DNA of 64,000 bases from Ancistrus triradiatus (GCA_025084515.1 JAJAGP010001507.1:1-64000); one strand, 5' to 3'; shown: positions 1 to 11,073, numbered from the stretch's first letter. Program-made: numbers and translations. Notes: a model not told the origin generated them from the letters alone.

Positions 1-196
1 ATTTCAAACACAACGCTATCAGTCACGCAGTACAACATGGACATAGAGCAGCTGCGAGAGAATTCAACATTAACGAATCAATGGTACGGAAGTGGAGGAA
101 GCAAGAAGACGCCCTGCGCCAGGTAAAGACCAAACTGAGCTTCCGACGGAACTTAAGAGTTTTGTTTCATTTCATGCGCCTTATAACCCGGTGCGC

Positions 197-200
<4 letters not shown>
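1..200 (+). mobile_element. pogo-like element, DNA-binding-domain remnant and 3' end
   Basis: The window opens inside an element that is nearly identical to part of the complete copy at 12523-13007. The plus strand encodes a helix-turn-helix remnant: NAISHAVQHGHRAAARE, then LNINESMVRKWRKQEDAL. This has the look of the N-terminal DNA-binding domain of pogo-type transposases (BrkDBD/CENP-B-like; my family assignment). The copy continues about 30 bp further into coding sequence than the 12.5-kb copy before the shared 3' tail (tcatgcgccttataacccgg). The terminal repeat has been replaced by a TA microsatellite. Confidence 0.7.
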
Positions 201-259
<59 letters not shown>

Positions 260-291
260 ATACATACATACATACATACACACACACACAT
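200..291. repeat. compound microsatellite (TA)n-(CATA)n-(CA)n
   Basis: An uninterrupted TA run of about 50 bp passes into CATA units and then CA units. It starts exactly where the terminal repeat of the pogo-like element should be. Several open frames through it (YIYIYI..., THTH...) are artefacts. Confidence 0.95.
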
Positions 292-440
292 GTACCAAAA
301 AAAAGCTATGGATAATAGAAAAATTCAGAAAACATATATTTGGAAAACTATATGGTATAAGATCTTTGTTAAAAAACTGAAACCTTGTAATCAGACCCGA
401 CTTGAGGCTTGTTTACACACAATTTTTTTTTAATGTAGTG
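292..440. other. no recognised feature
   Basis: AT-rich sequence with a short T run. No repeat family or coding signal is recognised. Confidence 0.5.
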
Positions 441-986
441 GGGCCTTCACACAGAGTCCGCTGTGTTTTTTGTCTAAACACTCTCAAAACTTCCCATCCG
501 CGTCTGCTTCATTTAATTTCCCTTAACTCTTAATGTGTTGGAGATTTCGCCGTGTCTTTTTCACACCAACAACTTAAAAAAAAAAAGCAGATTAGAATGC
601 TCTTAGATAACTAATAAAATGGTTCCATCCAGTCCCTGTGAGCTTTATCTCCATCATTCTCCAGCCTTTCAGTTCTATTCCACCAGATATTTTCTTTAAT
701 ATTCATGTTTTATAGTCAGCGTATTGCTCATCCTATAAGCTCTTGTGCTCTGCTACTAGCAGGATGAGCTGTTCTGCCTGACAACCGAGCTCTGATTGGT
801 CAGCCTGATTTAACGCAGTCGAACAACACAGAATTTAGAACAGGCTCTGATTAAATAACTTACACAGCGTTACAGTCCATCAGTTTCCGACTCGGTGTGA
901 AGGACGGCATTAATATATCTGTGTTCTTTTTCAAAACTTGACGTGTTTTTTTGTCTGTAAAAATCGGACTCGGTGTGAAAAGGCCT
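441..986 (-). mobile_element. PIF/Harbinger-like miniature element, copy 1
   Basis: The ends are gggccttcacac and cggtgtgaaaaggcct, with TTA at 987-989 on the right. It shares its body with the copies at 18498-18955 and 22425-23021 but in the opposite orientation. On the minus strand it holds a short coding remnant, MNIKENIWWNRTERLEND followed by DWMEP, which resembles the start of a Myb/MADF-type domain such as accompanies Harbinger transposases. The left end is degraded. Assignment to PIF/Harbinger rests on the TTA duplication of copy 2 plus this remnant. Confidence 0.6.
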
Positions 987-989
987 TTA

Positions 990-1715
990 GTCTTTATTTT
1001 AATCTTCGTCTATCCTGTTATTACCCATGATCAATGGAAGGATGAATCATCTCTAGAACCGCTGCCAATTTCTAAATGGCACACAATAACAGACAATGAG
1101 CACCAGAGAAAAGCAGCACTTACTCCAAAGGCTTTCTGTCTCCGGTATGTAAGTGCTGCACTTGTATCTTAGTAATTGTTTGTGGTGACTTATCACCCTG
1201 ATACCCAATACATGATATTTATTGGGGTTTGAGTTTTATTACACAAACTAGTAAACTAGCTAAAATAAGACTAAATAAGCATAAACAATAGAAAAAAATT
1301 ACAGGTGTAAACAGAACCAGCTGCAGTAAGGCTAAGGAGAAGGTGGTGGACTTTGGGATGTTGTACAACCTTCCCTCCTTCACCAGAAGTGGTGTAGAGG
1401 GGTTAATTGGAGTGCAGCCCCAAAAGTTTTCTGTTTGAAATAGCACAGGAGCACCAATTTTAGCCAGGAATTGAATTTCTACTGGTGGTAATAAAACACA
1501 GTCAAGAACAAAACAAAACCCAACAACAAAGGTAACCAACAGGCTGTTTTTATGGCAGGAGGCACTAGTAATAGATCTATGCCATTATCTATGTTTTATG
1601 TATACAGACTGTATTTCATCTGTTTCTCTACATACTTTGTTAGTCCTCTTTGTAAACATCTCAGTGTCAATGTGAAACAATAATGCGAGAAAATAGTCCA
1701 CCTACCAAAAATGAA
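990..1715. other. no recognised feature
   Basis: About 0.7 kb of ordinary intronic sequence. The minus frame at 1219-1539 has no recognisable domain and no paralogue in the window, so I treat it as chance. Confidence 0.5.
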
Positions 1716-2076
1716 TTCTGAATGACATCAGAGAATTCTAAAGGAAAATGTCAGGACATCTGTCCATGAACTGAATCTCAAGAGAAGGTGGGTCATGCAG
1801 CAAGGCAACGACCCTAAGCACACAAGCCGTTCTACCAAAGAATGGTTACAGAAGAATAAAGTTCATGTTGGAATGGCCAAATCAAAGTCCTGACCTTAAT
1901 CCAATGGAAATGTTGTGGAAGGACCTGAAGTGAGCAGCTAATGTGAGGAAACCCACCAACATCCCAGAGCTGAAGCTGTTCTGTACGGAGGAATGGACTC
2001 CAAGCTGGTGTGCAGGACTGATCAACAGTTACAGGAAACGTTTAGCTGCAGTTATTGCTGCACTTGGGGGATTTTC
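1716..2076 (+). mobile_element. Tc1 family A, 3' transposase fragment
   Basis: This closely matches the catalytic 3' half of the Tc1 copy at 15185-16789, starting at atgaattctgaatgacatc and ending near ttattgctgcac. It encodes a decayed C-terminal transposase: the motif QQDNDPKHT reads QQGNDPKHT (an Asp of the motif changed to Gly), and a base is missing in the following 'gttttggaatgg' stretch. No terminal repeat remains on either side, so this is a dead fragment. Confidence 0.85.
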
Positions 2077-2420
2077 TGTCTCAGGCAGATATGGAAATGA
2101 TTACAGGTGTGGTCTGATTAGACACTGGGTCTTGCTACAAGGGTCTTGCCCCCGCTGCCCTATAAAAAGGCTCTCAGAAGCTACTTTTGGGTAGTGTACC
2201 TCTTGGTGAGAGATCATTAAGTGCTAGGCATGCCTCTATGACGCACTCAAAGACGTTGCCCAGTTGACAGACTTTGAGAGAATCAGTGATCTGAAAATCA
2301 AACATCCTCTGCTTTATCACTGCGTCTGATCGCTGATACGGCTTGAGGTGTTTGTGGTGATACGCCATGTATAATTTCTGTGTTTGTATCTGTCTGAAGG
2401 TCATTGCTCCTGAAATAACA
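2077..2420 (+). mobile_element. possible 5' fragment of another Tc1 family
   Basis: It begins directly after the family A fragment. A plus-strand stretch reads roughly AQLTDFERI within 'gttgcccagttgacagactttgagagaatc', reminiscent of the L-DFERIVGLREAGWS start of one Tc1 transposase class. There is no terminal repeat and no second copy in the window, so the call is tentative. Confidence 0.3.
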
Positions 2421-2866
2421 ATGTTTGTTCGGACAGCACTCTGCAGATCTAAGCCATTGTAGCATATTAGTTTAGCAAAGCAGCAGGTTTCCCTTGGATC
2501 TGTTTCAGACTAATGCATCTCTCCCTTATAGCAGACATTTTAAGATCAGCATCTAAAACGAGTCCTGCAAATCCATAAGTGGGGCTCTGGACAGATGCAT
2601 GGGTGGATGGATTAAAGAATAGATTTGTTCTCTGTTAATCATTCTGATATTGGGTGAATTTTATGGGTTGTTTGTTTTTATGGGTATGAGACTGGGTAAT
2701 TATAGACTGACGAGGATGGCATTATATCTTAATATATAACATCACAGAGCTGAAAGTTAATGCACTCTCTTTTTTTACCCAAAGTAAACATGAAAGGTTA
2801 ACTTTATAGCTGAGTGAAGGCAAATATAATGAGAGATTCAGTATGTGCCCTATAATAGCTTGGCTC
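2421..2866. other. no recognised feature
   Basis: Ordinary AT-rich intronic sequence. I see no repeat or gene. Confidence 0.5.
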
Positions 2867-2980
2867 CCTGTCTAGGGTTGCTCCTGCCTTGTGCCCTGTG
2901 CTGCCGGCTAGGCATCGGCTCTCCTACAACCCTGACCGAGGATAAAGTAGTTAAGTAGACGCATGAATGAATGAATCAAT
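2867..2980 (+). repeat. interspersed repeat with GAAT tail
   Basis: The text 'tctagggttgctcctgcctt', 'gtgccctgtgctgccggcta' and 'aaccctgaccgaggataaag' followed by gaatgaatgaat is the familiar degenerate 3' segment of an old SINE/L2-type fish repeat. I assign it by remembered pattern only. Confidence 0.45.
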
Positions 2981-3327
2981 GAGTTTCAGAAGAGCACAGA
3001 CATATAGAATCTGCTTGATTGTATTTAATGGTGAGACACCCCAATTCAGTGAACCTAAATTCAGTTAAAAATTTCCCACACGGTTTCACTCGTTTAGCTC
3101 TGAACGTTTTATTCTCAGCCCTGAAATGTTTCCAAACCCTAACGCCCCCTTGATGACTCACCATCAATTCACATTTGAACTGACATTCAATTCATCGTTA
3201 TTGTCATTATACCAATATAGGGCTGCACTGTATAACAAAACTTCACCAGTGCAGTGATAAAGAGCAAAGGATAATTTGATAGAAAATACAAAATGAAAAG
3301 AAAGAGATGAAGAGACACAAAGACTTA
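2981..3327. other. no recognised feature
   Basis: AT-rich sequence up to the target site of the Tc1 family C element. Nothing else is recognised. Confidence 0.5.
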
Positions 3328-3403
3328 CAGTACTGTGCAAAACTCTTAGGCCACAATTAGATTAGGTATACTATTGTTTGAACAATGGTATGATGATCAT
3401 ATA

Positions 3404-4961
3404 CACAAAAGTATTGAGTCAGCCACTGATTGTGCAAGTTCTCCTACTTAGAAAGAAGAGAGAGGTCTGTCATTTTCATCATAGGTACACTTCAACTACG
3501 AGAGACAAAATGAGAAAAACAATCCAGGAAATCACATTGTAGGATTTTTGAAAGAATTTAATTGTAAATTATGGTGGAAAATAAGTATTCGGTCAATAAC
3601 AAAAGTTCAACTCAATACTTTGTAACATAACCGGCAATGACAGAGGTCAAATGTTTCCTGTAAGTCTTCACCAGGTTGGCACACACTGTAGCTGGTATTT
3701 TGGCCCATTCCTCCATGCAGATCTCCTCTAGAGCAGTGATGTTTTGGGGCAACACGGACTTCCAACTCCCTCCACAAATTTTCTATGGGGTTGAAGTCTG
3801 GAGACTGGCTAGGCCACTCCAGGACTTTGAAATGCTTTTTACGGAGCCACTCCTTTGCTGCCCGAGCGGTGTGTTTGGGATCATTGTCATGCTGGAAGAC
3901 CCAGCCACGTTCCATCTTCAATGCTCTCACTGATGGAAGGAGGTTTTGGCTTAAAATCTCAAGAGAAATGGCCCCTGTATCTTCCCTAACACGGATCAGT
4001 CGTTTCCTGTCCCCTCTGCAGAAAAACAGCACCCACAGCATGATGTTCCACCCCATGGTTTCACAGTAGGTTATGGTGCTGCAAAATAAAATTCTTCCTC
4101 CAAACAAGGCGCGGGAGTGGAAGTTTTCCCAAACAGTTATATTTGTTTCATTTCTGACCACATGATATCTCCAATCTCTTCTGGATCATCCTATGCCTCT
4201 TGGCAAACTTCAGACAGGCGTGGACATGAACTGGCTTAAGCAGGGGGACCGCTGGCACTTGGCAGTCCCTCTCGGCGCAGTTGTGGTACTGACGGTAGCT
4301 TTTGTTACTTTGGTCCCAGCCTCTGAAGGCCATTATCAGCGTTCCTCTGTGTAGTTTGGGATTTCTGTCACCGTTTCTAATGATTTTTCATTTTGACCCC
4401 CGGGAAGTGAGATCTTGCGCGGAGCCCCACGAGAGATGGAGATTCTCCAGTGGTCCTGTATGTCTCCATTTTCTTACAATTGACCCCCCAGGTGGATTTA
4501 GTCACACCACCTGCTTGCCTATTGTAATTCATGCCTTCCCAGCTGGTGCAGGGCTACCCATTTTCTTCCTGGTGTCCTTCAACAGCCTATTTATGGTCTT
4601 GGCCATGGTTGAGTTGGAGTCTGGACTGTTTGAGGCTGTCGGAAGTGCTTTTATACGTTACGAGGTCAAACAGGCCATAGACAGTAACGAGTGGATGGGG
4701 AGCAGCAGAGCTTCTTAAAGAGAAGTTACGGTCGTGAGAGGCCAGAAATCTTGCTTGTTTGTGTTGGTGACCAAATACTTATTTTCCACCATGATTTACA
4801 ATTAAATTCTTAAAAAAATCCTACAATGTGATTTCCTGGATTTCCTCATTTTGTCTCTCATAGTTGAAGTGTAGCTATGATGAAAATTACAGACCTCTCT
4901 CATCTTTCTAAGTAGGTACTTGCACAATCAGTGGCTGACTAAATACTTTTTTGCTACACTG
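3404..4961 (-). mobile_element. Tc1 family B element nested in family C
   Basis: Terminal repeats begin cacaaaagtattgagtcagc on the left and end actttttt-gctacactg on the right, with TA duplications at 3402-3403 and 4962-4963. It is about 1.56 kb and its transposase lies on the minus strand. Nesting shows that it jumped after the family C element was already in place. Confidence 0.92.
3607..4620 (-). pseudogene. Tc1 family B transposase, frameshifted
   Basis: This DD34E-type cut-and-paste transposase is read from the N-terminal paired-like DNA-binding region (around 4600-4300, broken into several frames) to the C-terminal catalytic region in an intact 184-codon frame at 4161-3607. Visible catalytic motifs are QHDNDPKHTARAAKEWL, then SPDFNPIENLWREL with the final Glu. 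The N-terminal half has lost several bases relative to the copies at 24.8 and 35.9 kb (for example in the region of MAKTKELSKDTRKKIVD), so no functional protein is possible. It lies wholly between the terminal repeats of its element. Confidence 0.85.
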
Positions 4962-5343
4962 TATAATTATTTCTCAGTCTCTATATTAGAACACAACCAA
5001 AAAATACAGAATATTTGCATGAAGTACTAGAAAACTGAAAAAACAAAACAGAAAACATGGTTTCTATAGTCTACAATAGCAATAGCAGCTTCTACCATCT
5101 GAAGAAGCCTATTTTTGGAAGAGCAGCAGCCAAGAAACCACTTTTTCGGAAAGGGAACAAGGTGAAAAGGCTAAGACAGGCTAAGGTACACAAAGATTGG
5201 AATGAAGATCAGTGGAAGACAGGATTATGGAGTGACCAATCCAAGTTTTTGGGTCCAACAGCTGACAATATGTTATATATGGTCATTATACCATTGCTAC
5301 AACAACAAGCCTGTTGGTGGCCTAAAACCTTTGCACAGTGCTG

Positions 5344-5638
5344 TAGGTGTTTGGGCCTTAATTATGGATGAGGAGGTAGGAGGTAGTGCAAAGTGCAGAG
5401 TGACAGGATATGCAAATATTACTGTGTATAGTGTTGTGCAAATAAGTAATCTATGCCTTAGGCATTCATCGATGCAAATGGAGGTGGGTGGGGACTTACA
5501 AGTACATGGGCATGAATTCTACAGAATAAACATATTCACTCTATGAAGGAACTGGACAAAGAAAGGTTATTTCACTTGTAACAGTCAAGCTGGATGTTGT
5601 GGTAAAATGATGGACTATAAGGGTTTACATCACATATA
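5344..5638. other. no recognised feature
   Basis: Flanking DNA between two TA insertions. Nothing is recognised. Confidence 0.5.
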
Positions 5639-5819
5639 CAGTGGTGCTTGAAAGTTTGTGAACCCTTTAGAATTTTCTATATTTCTGCATAAATATGACC
5701 TAAAACATCATCAGATTTTCAGATTTCCTAAAAGTAGATAAAGAGAACCCAGTTAAACAAATGAGAAATATAGAAATGTAGAAAATTCTAAACGATTCTC
5801 AAACTTTCCGGCACCACTA
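5639..5819. mobile_element. 181-bp internally deleted Tc1 family A element
   Basis: It starts cagtggtgcttgaaagtttg and ends as the inverted match (aaactttccggcaccacta), with TA at 5637-5638 and 5820-5821. The left arm of about 130 bp is intact, and the coding region and most of the right arm are gone, leaving a MITE-sized derivative. The same left arm is seen at 15185, 29105 and 63563. Confidence 0.9.
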
Positions 5820-6451
5820 TAGGTTTTGTAATATTACTGTTTTAAAGTGAGCCTGAGAGTGAACCAAGTGTAACTGATCTCAGTTCGTTTTGAGTTCACA
5901 CTGTAAGCGAACTTTAAAGAGGATCCAGTTCGCTTTCTGCTGTTCTTTAGCCTTGATGAGATCTTAGACCACTTATTGTTCACCACCACTGCTTTAAAAC
6001 ACAGCCCCCAGTTGTGTAACACTGAATCATGGGTAGTGTTTTCATAATTGCACGTTCCCACTGCTACTTTTTTTCTTTTATACAAAGCAATTGAGAAGAG
6101 AGAAAAATGATGTAAAATACCCAAACGGTTCTAAAACTAAAGAGGAGATGATTATGGAGGAGGAATAATATTCATTGCAATCATCTGCATAACAAAACGT
6201 GTTCAATGAAGAAGGAAGATTTGATGAAGACACTTCATAAAGAAATCCAGATTAGAACAGAACAGAGCAGTTTTATCAGAATAGAACAATCAGTTGGAGC
6301 TCATTTCTTTTATTAACAAAACGCCCTTTCGATCAAAGACTCAAGGACTAAAATGAAGAACAAAAATCCTTGAGTCAAGGACAAAAATCACTGTGACCAA
6401 GTAGTAAGGAAACAGTTTTGGAAAAGGAACTTGCTGAGATTCTCTCAAAAT
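5820..6451. other. no recognised feature
   Basis: Ordinary AT-rich intronic sequence. The minus frame at 5834-6124 shows no known domain. Confidence 0.5.
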
Positions 6452-6647
6452 ACATTTACATTTAGAGCATTTAGCAGACGCCCTTATCCAGAGTGACTTA
6501 CAACTGATACAGTCTTACAATCCAAGTAATTGTGGGTTATGGGCCTTGCTCAAGGACCCAACAGTGGCAGCTTGGCAGTGGTGGGATTTGAACCATGAAC
6601 CATTTGGTCCATAGTCCAGTACCTTAACCGCTAGGCTACCACAGAGA
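6452..6647 (-). mobile_element. tRNA-derived SINE, copy 1
   Basis: This is a reverse-strand copy of the family whose sense strand runs gggactgtggtagcctagtg (A-box region), gggttcaaatcc (B box), then tgttgggtccttgagcaagg, and ends ctctggataagggcgtctgc. Both RNA polymerase III boxes are recognisable. The tail resembles the conserved tail shared by HE1/V-SINE-type fish SINEs and their partner LINE. This copy is near full length (about 195 bp). Confidence 0.88.
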
Positions 6648-6681
6648 GTGTGTCGTGGATAAACAGCGGTGATCATTGAGT

Positions 6682-7737
6682 GTGTTTACATGAAAATCAG
6701 ATTCTGTCCGTAATCTGTTCAACAAGTTTACGTTTACTTGAGTAATCAGATAATGGGAAAGCTCGGGTTTACATGACGCAGGCAATAATCAGATTTCTAC
6801 TTTGCGCTCAGCCCATAATCTCACAGAAAGACATCACAAAATTCAAACTTTAATATACTGCATTTCTCCACAAAGGTGGTTGGTAATCGTTTAGCAGCTG
6901 CAGCATTTAATTCCAGGGTTGCCAGATCCCGCTAGAGAAACATGCACTCAGGTCTATGAAAATAAGCACAAAATAAGCAAAGTTTCTAATAGAATAAGAG
7001 GACCTGGCAACCGTCTTTAATTCCAGGAAGAGAAGAGAAGACAAGCAATCGTAAGGTGTATAACTGTATAACTCAGAAACTGAGACTGTAGACTGACTAC
7101 TGGAAGCTGGAGGATTAAATAGACAGAGAGAAATAAATTGAAGAACAGGTCAGTGTGATGGGTAGGGCGTTTGGTTTCTGGAATGTGAGCGCAGGGAGTT
7201 CTGGGAATTGGAGTCTGGGATGCTGGCTGTATGTATGATACAAATTAGTGACAATCAAATAGTTTTAAATAATGTTAATCTAAACTGAAAACAGGTCCAA
7301 TCGATAAATGGCTTAAATGAAGCTTTTCCCACCATCACATTATCTAATGTTACAGTTAATTTCATTGAACACATAACGAGTTTCAGAGTCTCCACAAAAG
7401 CAGATGCATTTAAATACAGGGTTGCCAGATCACACCAGAGAAACAAGCAACAAGGTCTTGGAAATGAGCTCAAAAAAAGGACATTTTCTTAGAATAAGAG
7501 AACCTGGCAACCGTGTTTAATTCCCATAGCCACTTCACAGAGACTGAGAAAAACGCTTGAAATCAGAGTATGGAAATACATGCACTGAGATTTCCAATTA
7601 CTGAGCCAAAATCCAGCTCTCTTTATTGGACTGCTTAATCTGATTACAGAATACAGTATGCTGCTTACATGACCACTTAAATAATCCGATACCTGCAGAA
7701 ATCCGATTATGATCGGACTATTAAGTGCATGTAAACT
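6682..7737. mobile_element. hAT-like non-autonomous element with 8-bp TSD
   Basis: The ends are gtgtttacatg and catgtaaac, flanked by a perfect 8-bp direct repeat CATTGAGT at 6674-6681 and 7738-7745, as hAT transposition produces. The subterminal arms share gattatctgatta-like motifs. No transposase frame is present. Internally there are two ~105-bp blocks (6917-7024 and 7420-7525), each bounded by ggttgccag and ctggcaacc. Its 7078-7346 part is duplicated outside the element at 8396-8670. A second, interrupted member lies at 19832-20550. Confidence 0.75.
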
Positions 7738-7745
7738 CATTGAGT

Positions 7746-8395
7746 GGTGATTCTACCTGAATCTGTTCTAAACCTGTACAACCAGCAGCCGAGATGAGAG
7801 TGGGAAAGTTATATCGAGTGCAGAACAGTCTATACTGTGAAACAAAACATGGCACGGATCCTGGACTGTTTCGTTTTCGCAGTGGACGAATGGAGACAGT
7901 CTGAATTCGGGTTGCTTGTGGGAGCATTTGAAGGGATCTGAGCTCATTTAATGTGTTCACACATGCAAAAAAAGCCCTGACTCAGCCGACTGAGATGACT
8001 TGAAATGCTAAAACGTTCCAGGCCTGCAAACACTGGCTATTTTGGACAATACCTCAGAGGCATTATTAGTTGATTTAAAGCAGTGTTTGTCAAAGTAGGC
8101 TAATTGTGTCTAAAAAGGTTCTCACTTTCTTACCACTAAGAACAAGTCTAAACATCCATACATTTACCAGCCTGGCCCAGAATGCAAGGAGTCATAGAAT
8201 AAGAAGGTTTTGCAAAGTTTCAAACAGACAAGGGCAAAGAGGAGAGGAATCGATAGACAGTCTAAAGTCAGGAGATCAAACACAAAGGCAGAAGCCAGAG
8301 TCAAAGGGCTAGACGATCGGATAAACCTGGATAGAGGAACAAAGCAAGAACCTGAGAAGACATGCAAAAGGTGCAAACCCTGAGCAACTTAGACA
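7746..8395. other. no recognised gene
   Basis: Intronic sequence. The last ~230 bp (aaacagacaagggcaaagag onward) is purine-rich and runs straight into the duplicated block at 8396, so it may belong to the same old element. Confidence 0.4.
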
Positions 8396-8670
8396 GAAAC
8401 TGAGACTTTGGACTGAATGCAGGAAGAAGGGGGATTAAATAGACATAGAGAGAAATAAATTGAAGAAGTGTGATGAGTAGGGGATTTAGATTCTGGAATG
8501 TGTGTGCGCAGGGATTTCTGGGAATTGGAGTCTGTGATGCTGGCTGTATGTATGACACAAATCAGTGACTTTCAATTAGGGTTTTAATCTAAACTGAAAA
8601 CAGGTCCAATCGATAAATGGTTTAAAAGCAGCTTGGCCCACCATCACATTATCTGATGTTATAAAGGTGT
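8396..8670 (+). repeat. diverged direct copy of 7078-7346
   Basis: Both copies contain gaaactgagact, gggattaaatagaca/gaggattaaatagacaga, tgggaattggagtctg, gatgctggctgtatgtatga and aaacaggtccaatcgataaa in the same order and orientation, about 1.3 kb apart. This is either a duplication or a second truncated element. Confidence 0.8.
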
Positions 8671-8904
8671 ATCTTAGTAAGCTCGCCGCCCATTTAGGCC
8701 AACTCCTGAACAACAGGAGCTGAGTGAAATGGCTGCGAATTTGCTAGAGTTATTTTCTAAAACTCTTTAACCAAATGCGACTCTTTTATAGTGTGTGCAC
8801 AATTTCCTAATTTAGCAAATTGCTCAGTTAAGGCATTAAGGAGTGGGAGGTTTGCTCCTGCTGGCTCAGAACTGGCACACGATCCAAAACCAAATGAGAC
8901 TTGT
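8671..8904. other. no recognised feature
   Basis: Nothing recognised in this short stretch. Confidence 0.4.
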
Positions 8905-9060
8905 TGCAGCATTAACACCACAAATCTCTAGCCGCTCGGGCACTCTAGCAGCTCAGCACTGCAGAGACCTGGGTTCAAGTCCCAAGGTACCTCCAAGTGC
9001 CCAACTGCCACAATTGGCTGTATATGAGGGAGAGGAGGTCAAACACGGGGCTCATCCTTC
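8905..9060 (+). repeat. possible tRNA-like SINE of a second family
   Basis: There is a B-box-like gggttcaagtccc preceded by an A-box-like 'ctctagcagctcagcactgc', and then ccaactgccacaattggctg. It is a single copy in the window, so it is called on structure alone. Confidence 0.35.
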
Positions 9061-9282
9061 ATAGACAGATAGACATACAGATAGATAGAACTCTAGACCC
9101 CCTCCAGGACACACTATCGAGTTACTAATAAGCAGTGTACCAACAATGTGCCCAATTCAAATAAAAAGGTTAAAGCAAATTGTTAAATGTTTTTCACCCT
9201 GATTTCCTGGTCAGGGAAGCAAGTCTAAGTGTGCCCTAGATGGGATGCCAGTCTATTGGAAGGCTGGGTAGGGGTTGCTGTT
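9061..9282. repeat. low-complexity GATA stretch and unassigned sequence
   Basis: A short degenerate run (agacagatagacatacagatagatag) is followed by unassigned sequence up to the LINE fragment. Confidence 0.4.
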
Positions 9283-10270
9283 CCTAGAATTACAAAAGTC
9301 ACAGCCGGGGGAAAGGCTTTCTCATACATGGCCCCCCAACTATGGAATAAACTTCCCACTTTCGTTTGAGATTCAGACACTCTCCAAAGTTTTAAGTCTA
9401 GGCTAAAGACATACCTATTTTACGCAGACTTTTGACTAGATTTAGACCAGGATGCATGGCTGGGTCACTGGGGCCGGAGTCTGGAGTCATGTCTGGCCTG
9501 CCTGCCTTGTCCGTTAGCCGGAGTGTCGAGTGGGCGGTCTGGCTGAAACTGGGCGTCGGTCCTCGTGATCTTGACTCGTGCATCCTTGCCTTAGAATAAG
9601 GGCAGAGCTGGGGGTTCATAGTCAAAGAGTCTTATGGTGATCAGAGACGTTGGGTTGCTGTCTTCTGCCTCCCGTGGGGTTGCCAATGTCTCATGTGATC
9701 CCTCTTGGCTGTGTTTCCTACCAGTTCTCCTCTTTCTAAGCTATGCTGCTATAGCTAATGCTGCCGGGCTCTCATGCTACACATGGCATCAGTGATTGCT
9801 AATAGACACTGTGCTCTTAATCAATAACTAATTACATTTTCTGTTTTTCTCTCCGAGCTGTGTTCCGGCAGTTCCAGCCCCACACATGATGTTCATCCGC
9901 TGTAGTTAGCTCCATTCAAGCTGCTTCCGTCATCAGCTCCAGGGCCCATCATACCCGGGCCACTTTAATGCCGATGTGCATACTTCACATTTTATTCGAA
10001 CTTTGACTCCATGACTTTAGTTTCGCTCGATTAGATTTATCATCTACGCCGCCCAAGGAGGTTGGGTCCCCTTTTTGAGTTTTGGTCCTCCTAAGGTTTC
10101 TTCCTAGAACTCAGGGAGGTTTTCCTTGCCACTGTTGCCCTAAGCTTGCTCAAATTTGGGATTGGACGTAGATATTAGGAGATAATCTAAACTTGTAAAG
10201 TTGCTTTGAGGACAATGCTGCATTGTAAAAAGGCGCTATATAAATAAATCTGACTTGACTTGACTTGACT
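9283..10270 (+). mobile_element. 5'-truncated L2/CR1-like LINE (same family as 57.5-62.7 kb)
   Basis: It starts inside the end of ORF2 (KVTAGGKAFSYMAPQLWNKL in part, then KSRLKTYLFYADF and a stop) and continues through a ~0.8-kb 3' UTR. It ends gcgctatataaataaatctg followed by repeats of ttgac. The 3' UTR matches 61830-62400 and 62570-62698 block by block (for example ctcatgctacacatggcatc), which makes it the better template for that damaged copy. Confidence 0.85.
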
Positions 10271-10993
10271 GTTGCAACATAAAGGGATAATCCCTGTACC
10301 TCAACCACGCAAGTGATGCCACGCCTGGCCAGAAGGCACCACTGGAACCAGGAGCTTTGCTGCAGTGATGGTCTACTGTACTACACATGCATGAAGAATT
10401 TATACAATTATACAGTAAATAAACTGAATAAATAATAAATAAGTGGCAGTGAACATAAAGCATAATTACAAGCAGCACGGCATATTCTCCATTACTACTC
10501 ATTTTGGCCGTGGTGTGAATCAGCACCTATCGCTGTGTGAGTTGAGGAAAGAGGAGGCTGAAAGTTGATAAGTATGCAGTGGATCTCGAGCACAGGTCTA
10601 AATTATTCAGCATTGCCAACAGCGCGGCCGGGATAAACTAAATCCACAATAAGACCGAGAGCGATCTCTGAGAAATGGTAATGGGGTAAAGGAAATGATT
10701 ACTGTTTAATATGTATATCATTCTTAAATTTGTTCTCTGAAATGAGTAAAATGCAAATGAAGATCGAAATATTTACAAGAAACTTTCTAGAACTGTTAAG
10801 AATTTACTAGAAATGTAAACATCACCACACAAAGGCTCAAGAAGGGCTGGAAAGGGCATGAGGGCACAAAGCTTTTGGAGAATGTGCCAGGACATGAGGA
10901 GAAAAAGTATTGGAACGTGAGATATATATAATAAACCTACACTAATCATTATGCAAATGGAAAGTCCCCATAAACATACGGCTTACCAAGACT
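10271..10993. other. TRAPPC9 intron sequence, nothing recognised
   Basis: I looked on the minus strand for the next TRAPPC9 exon (expected to continue from LPAT with a serine codon) and did not find it here or further left. Confidence 0.5.
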
Positions 10994-11000
10994 GTGTGTG

Positions 11001-11035
<35 letters not shown>

Positions 11036-11069
11036 GGTTGGTGTGTGTGTGTGTGTGTGTGTGTGTGTT
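10994..11069. repeat. (TG)n microsatellite beside a splice donor
   Basis: About 75 bp of TG units with one TTGGTTGG interruption. On the gene strand it is a CA run beginning within about 10 nt of the TRAPPC9 donor site at 11073. Confidence 0.95.
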
Positions 11070-11073
11070 GTAC

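Larger units (their letters stand above)
3328..5343 (+). mobile_element. Tc1 family C element interrupted by a Tc1 family B element
   Basis: Outer ends are cagtactgtgcaaaactctt and its inverted match ending ttttgcacagtgctg, flanked by TA. The element is split at 3403/4962 by a second Tc1. Joining the flanks gives caatggtatgatgatcatat followed by aattatttctcagtc, which matches (as reverse complement) intact family C sequence near 45265. The right part encodes a transposase fragment, AAKKPLFRKGNKVKRL then HKDWNEDQWKTGLWSDQSKF, containing the first catalytic Asp region (WSDQSKF). Confidence 0.9.

Noticed and set aside
81..433. Two open frames with YIYIYI and THTYIHT stretches
   Set aside because: They are the TA/CATA/CA microsatellite read as codons; only the first ~40 residues belong to the pogo-like remnant.
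1219..1539. 106-codon minus frame with hydrophobic C-terminus
   Set aside because: No recognisable domain, no splice sites matching TRAPPC9, and located where only intron is expected. Kept as unassigned sequence.
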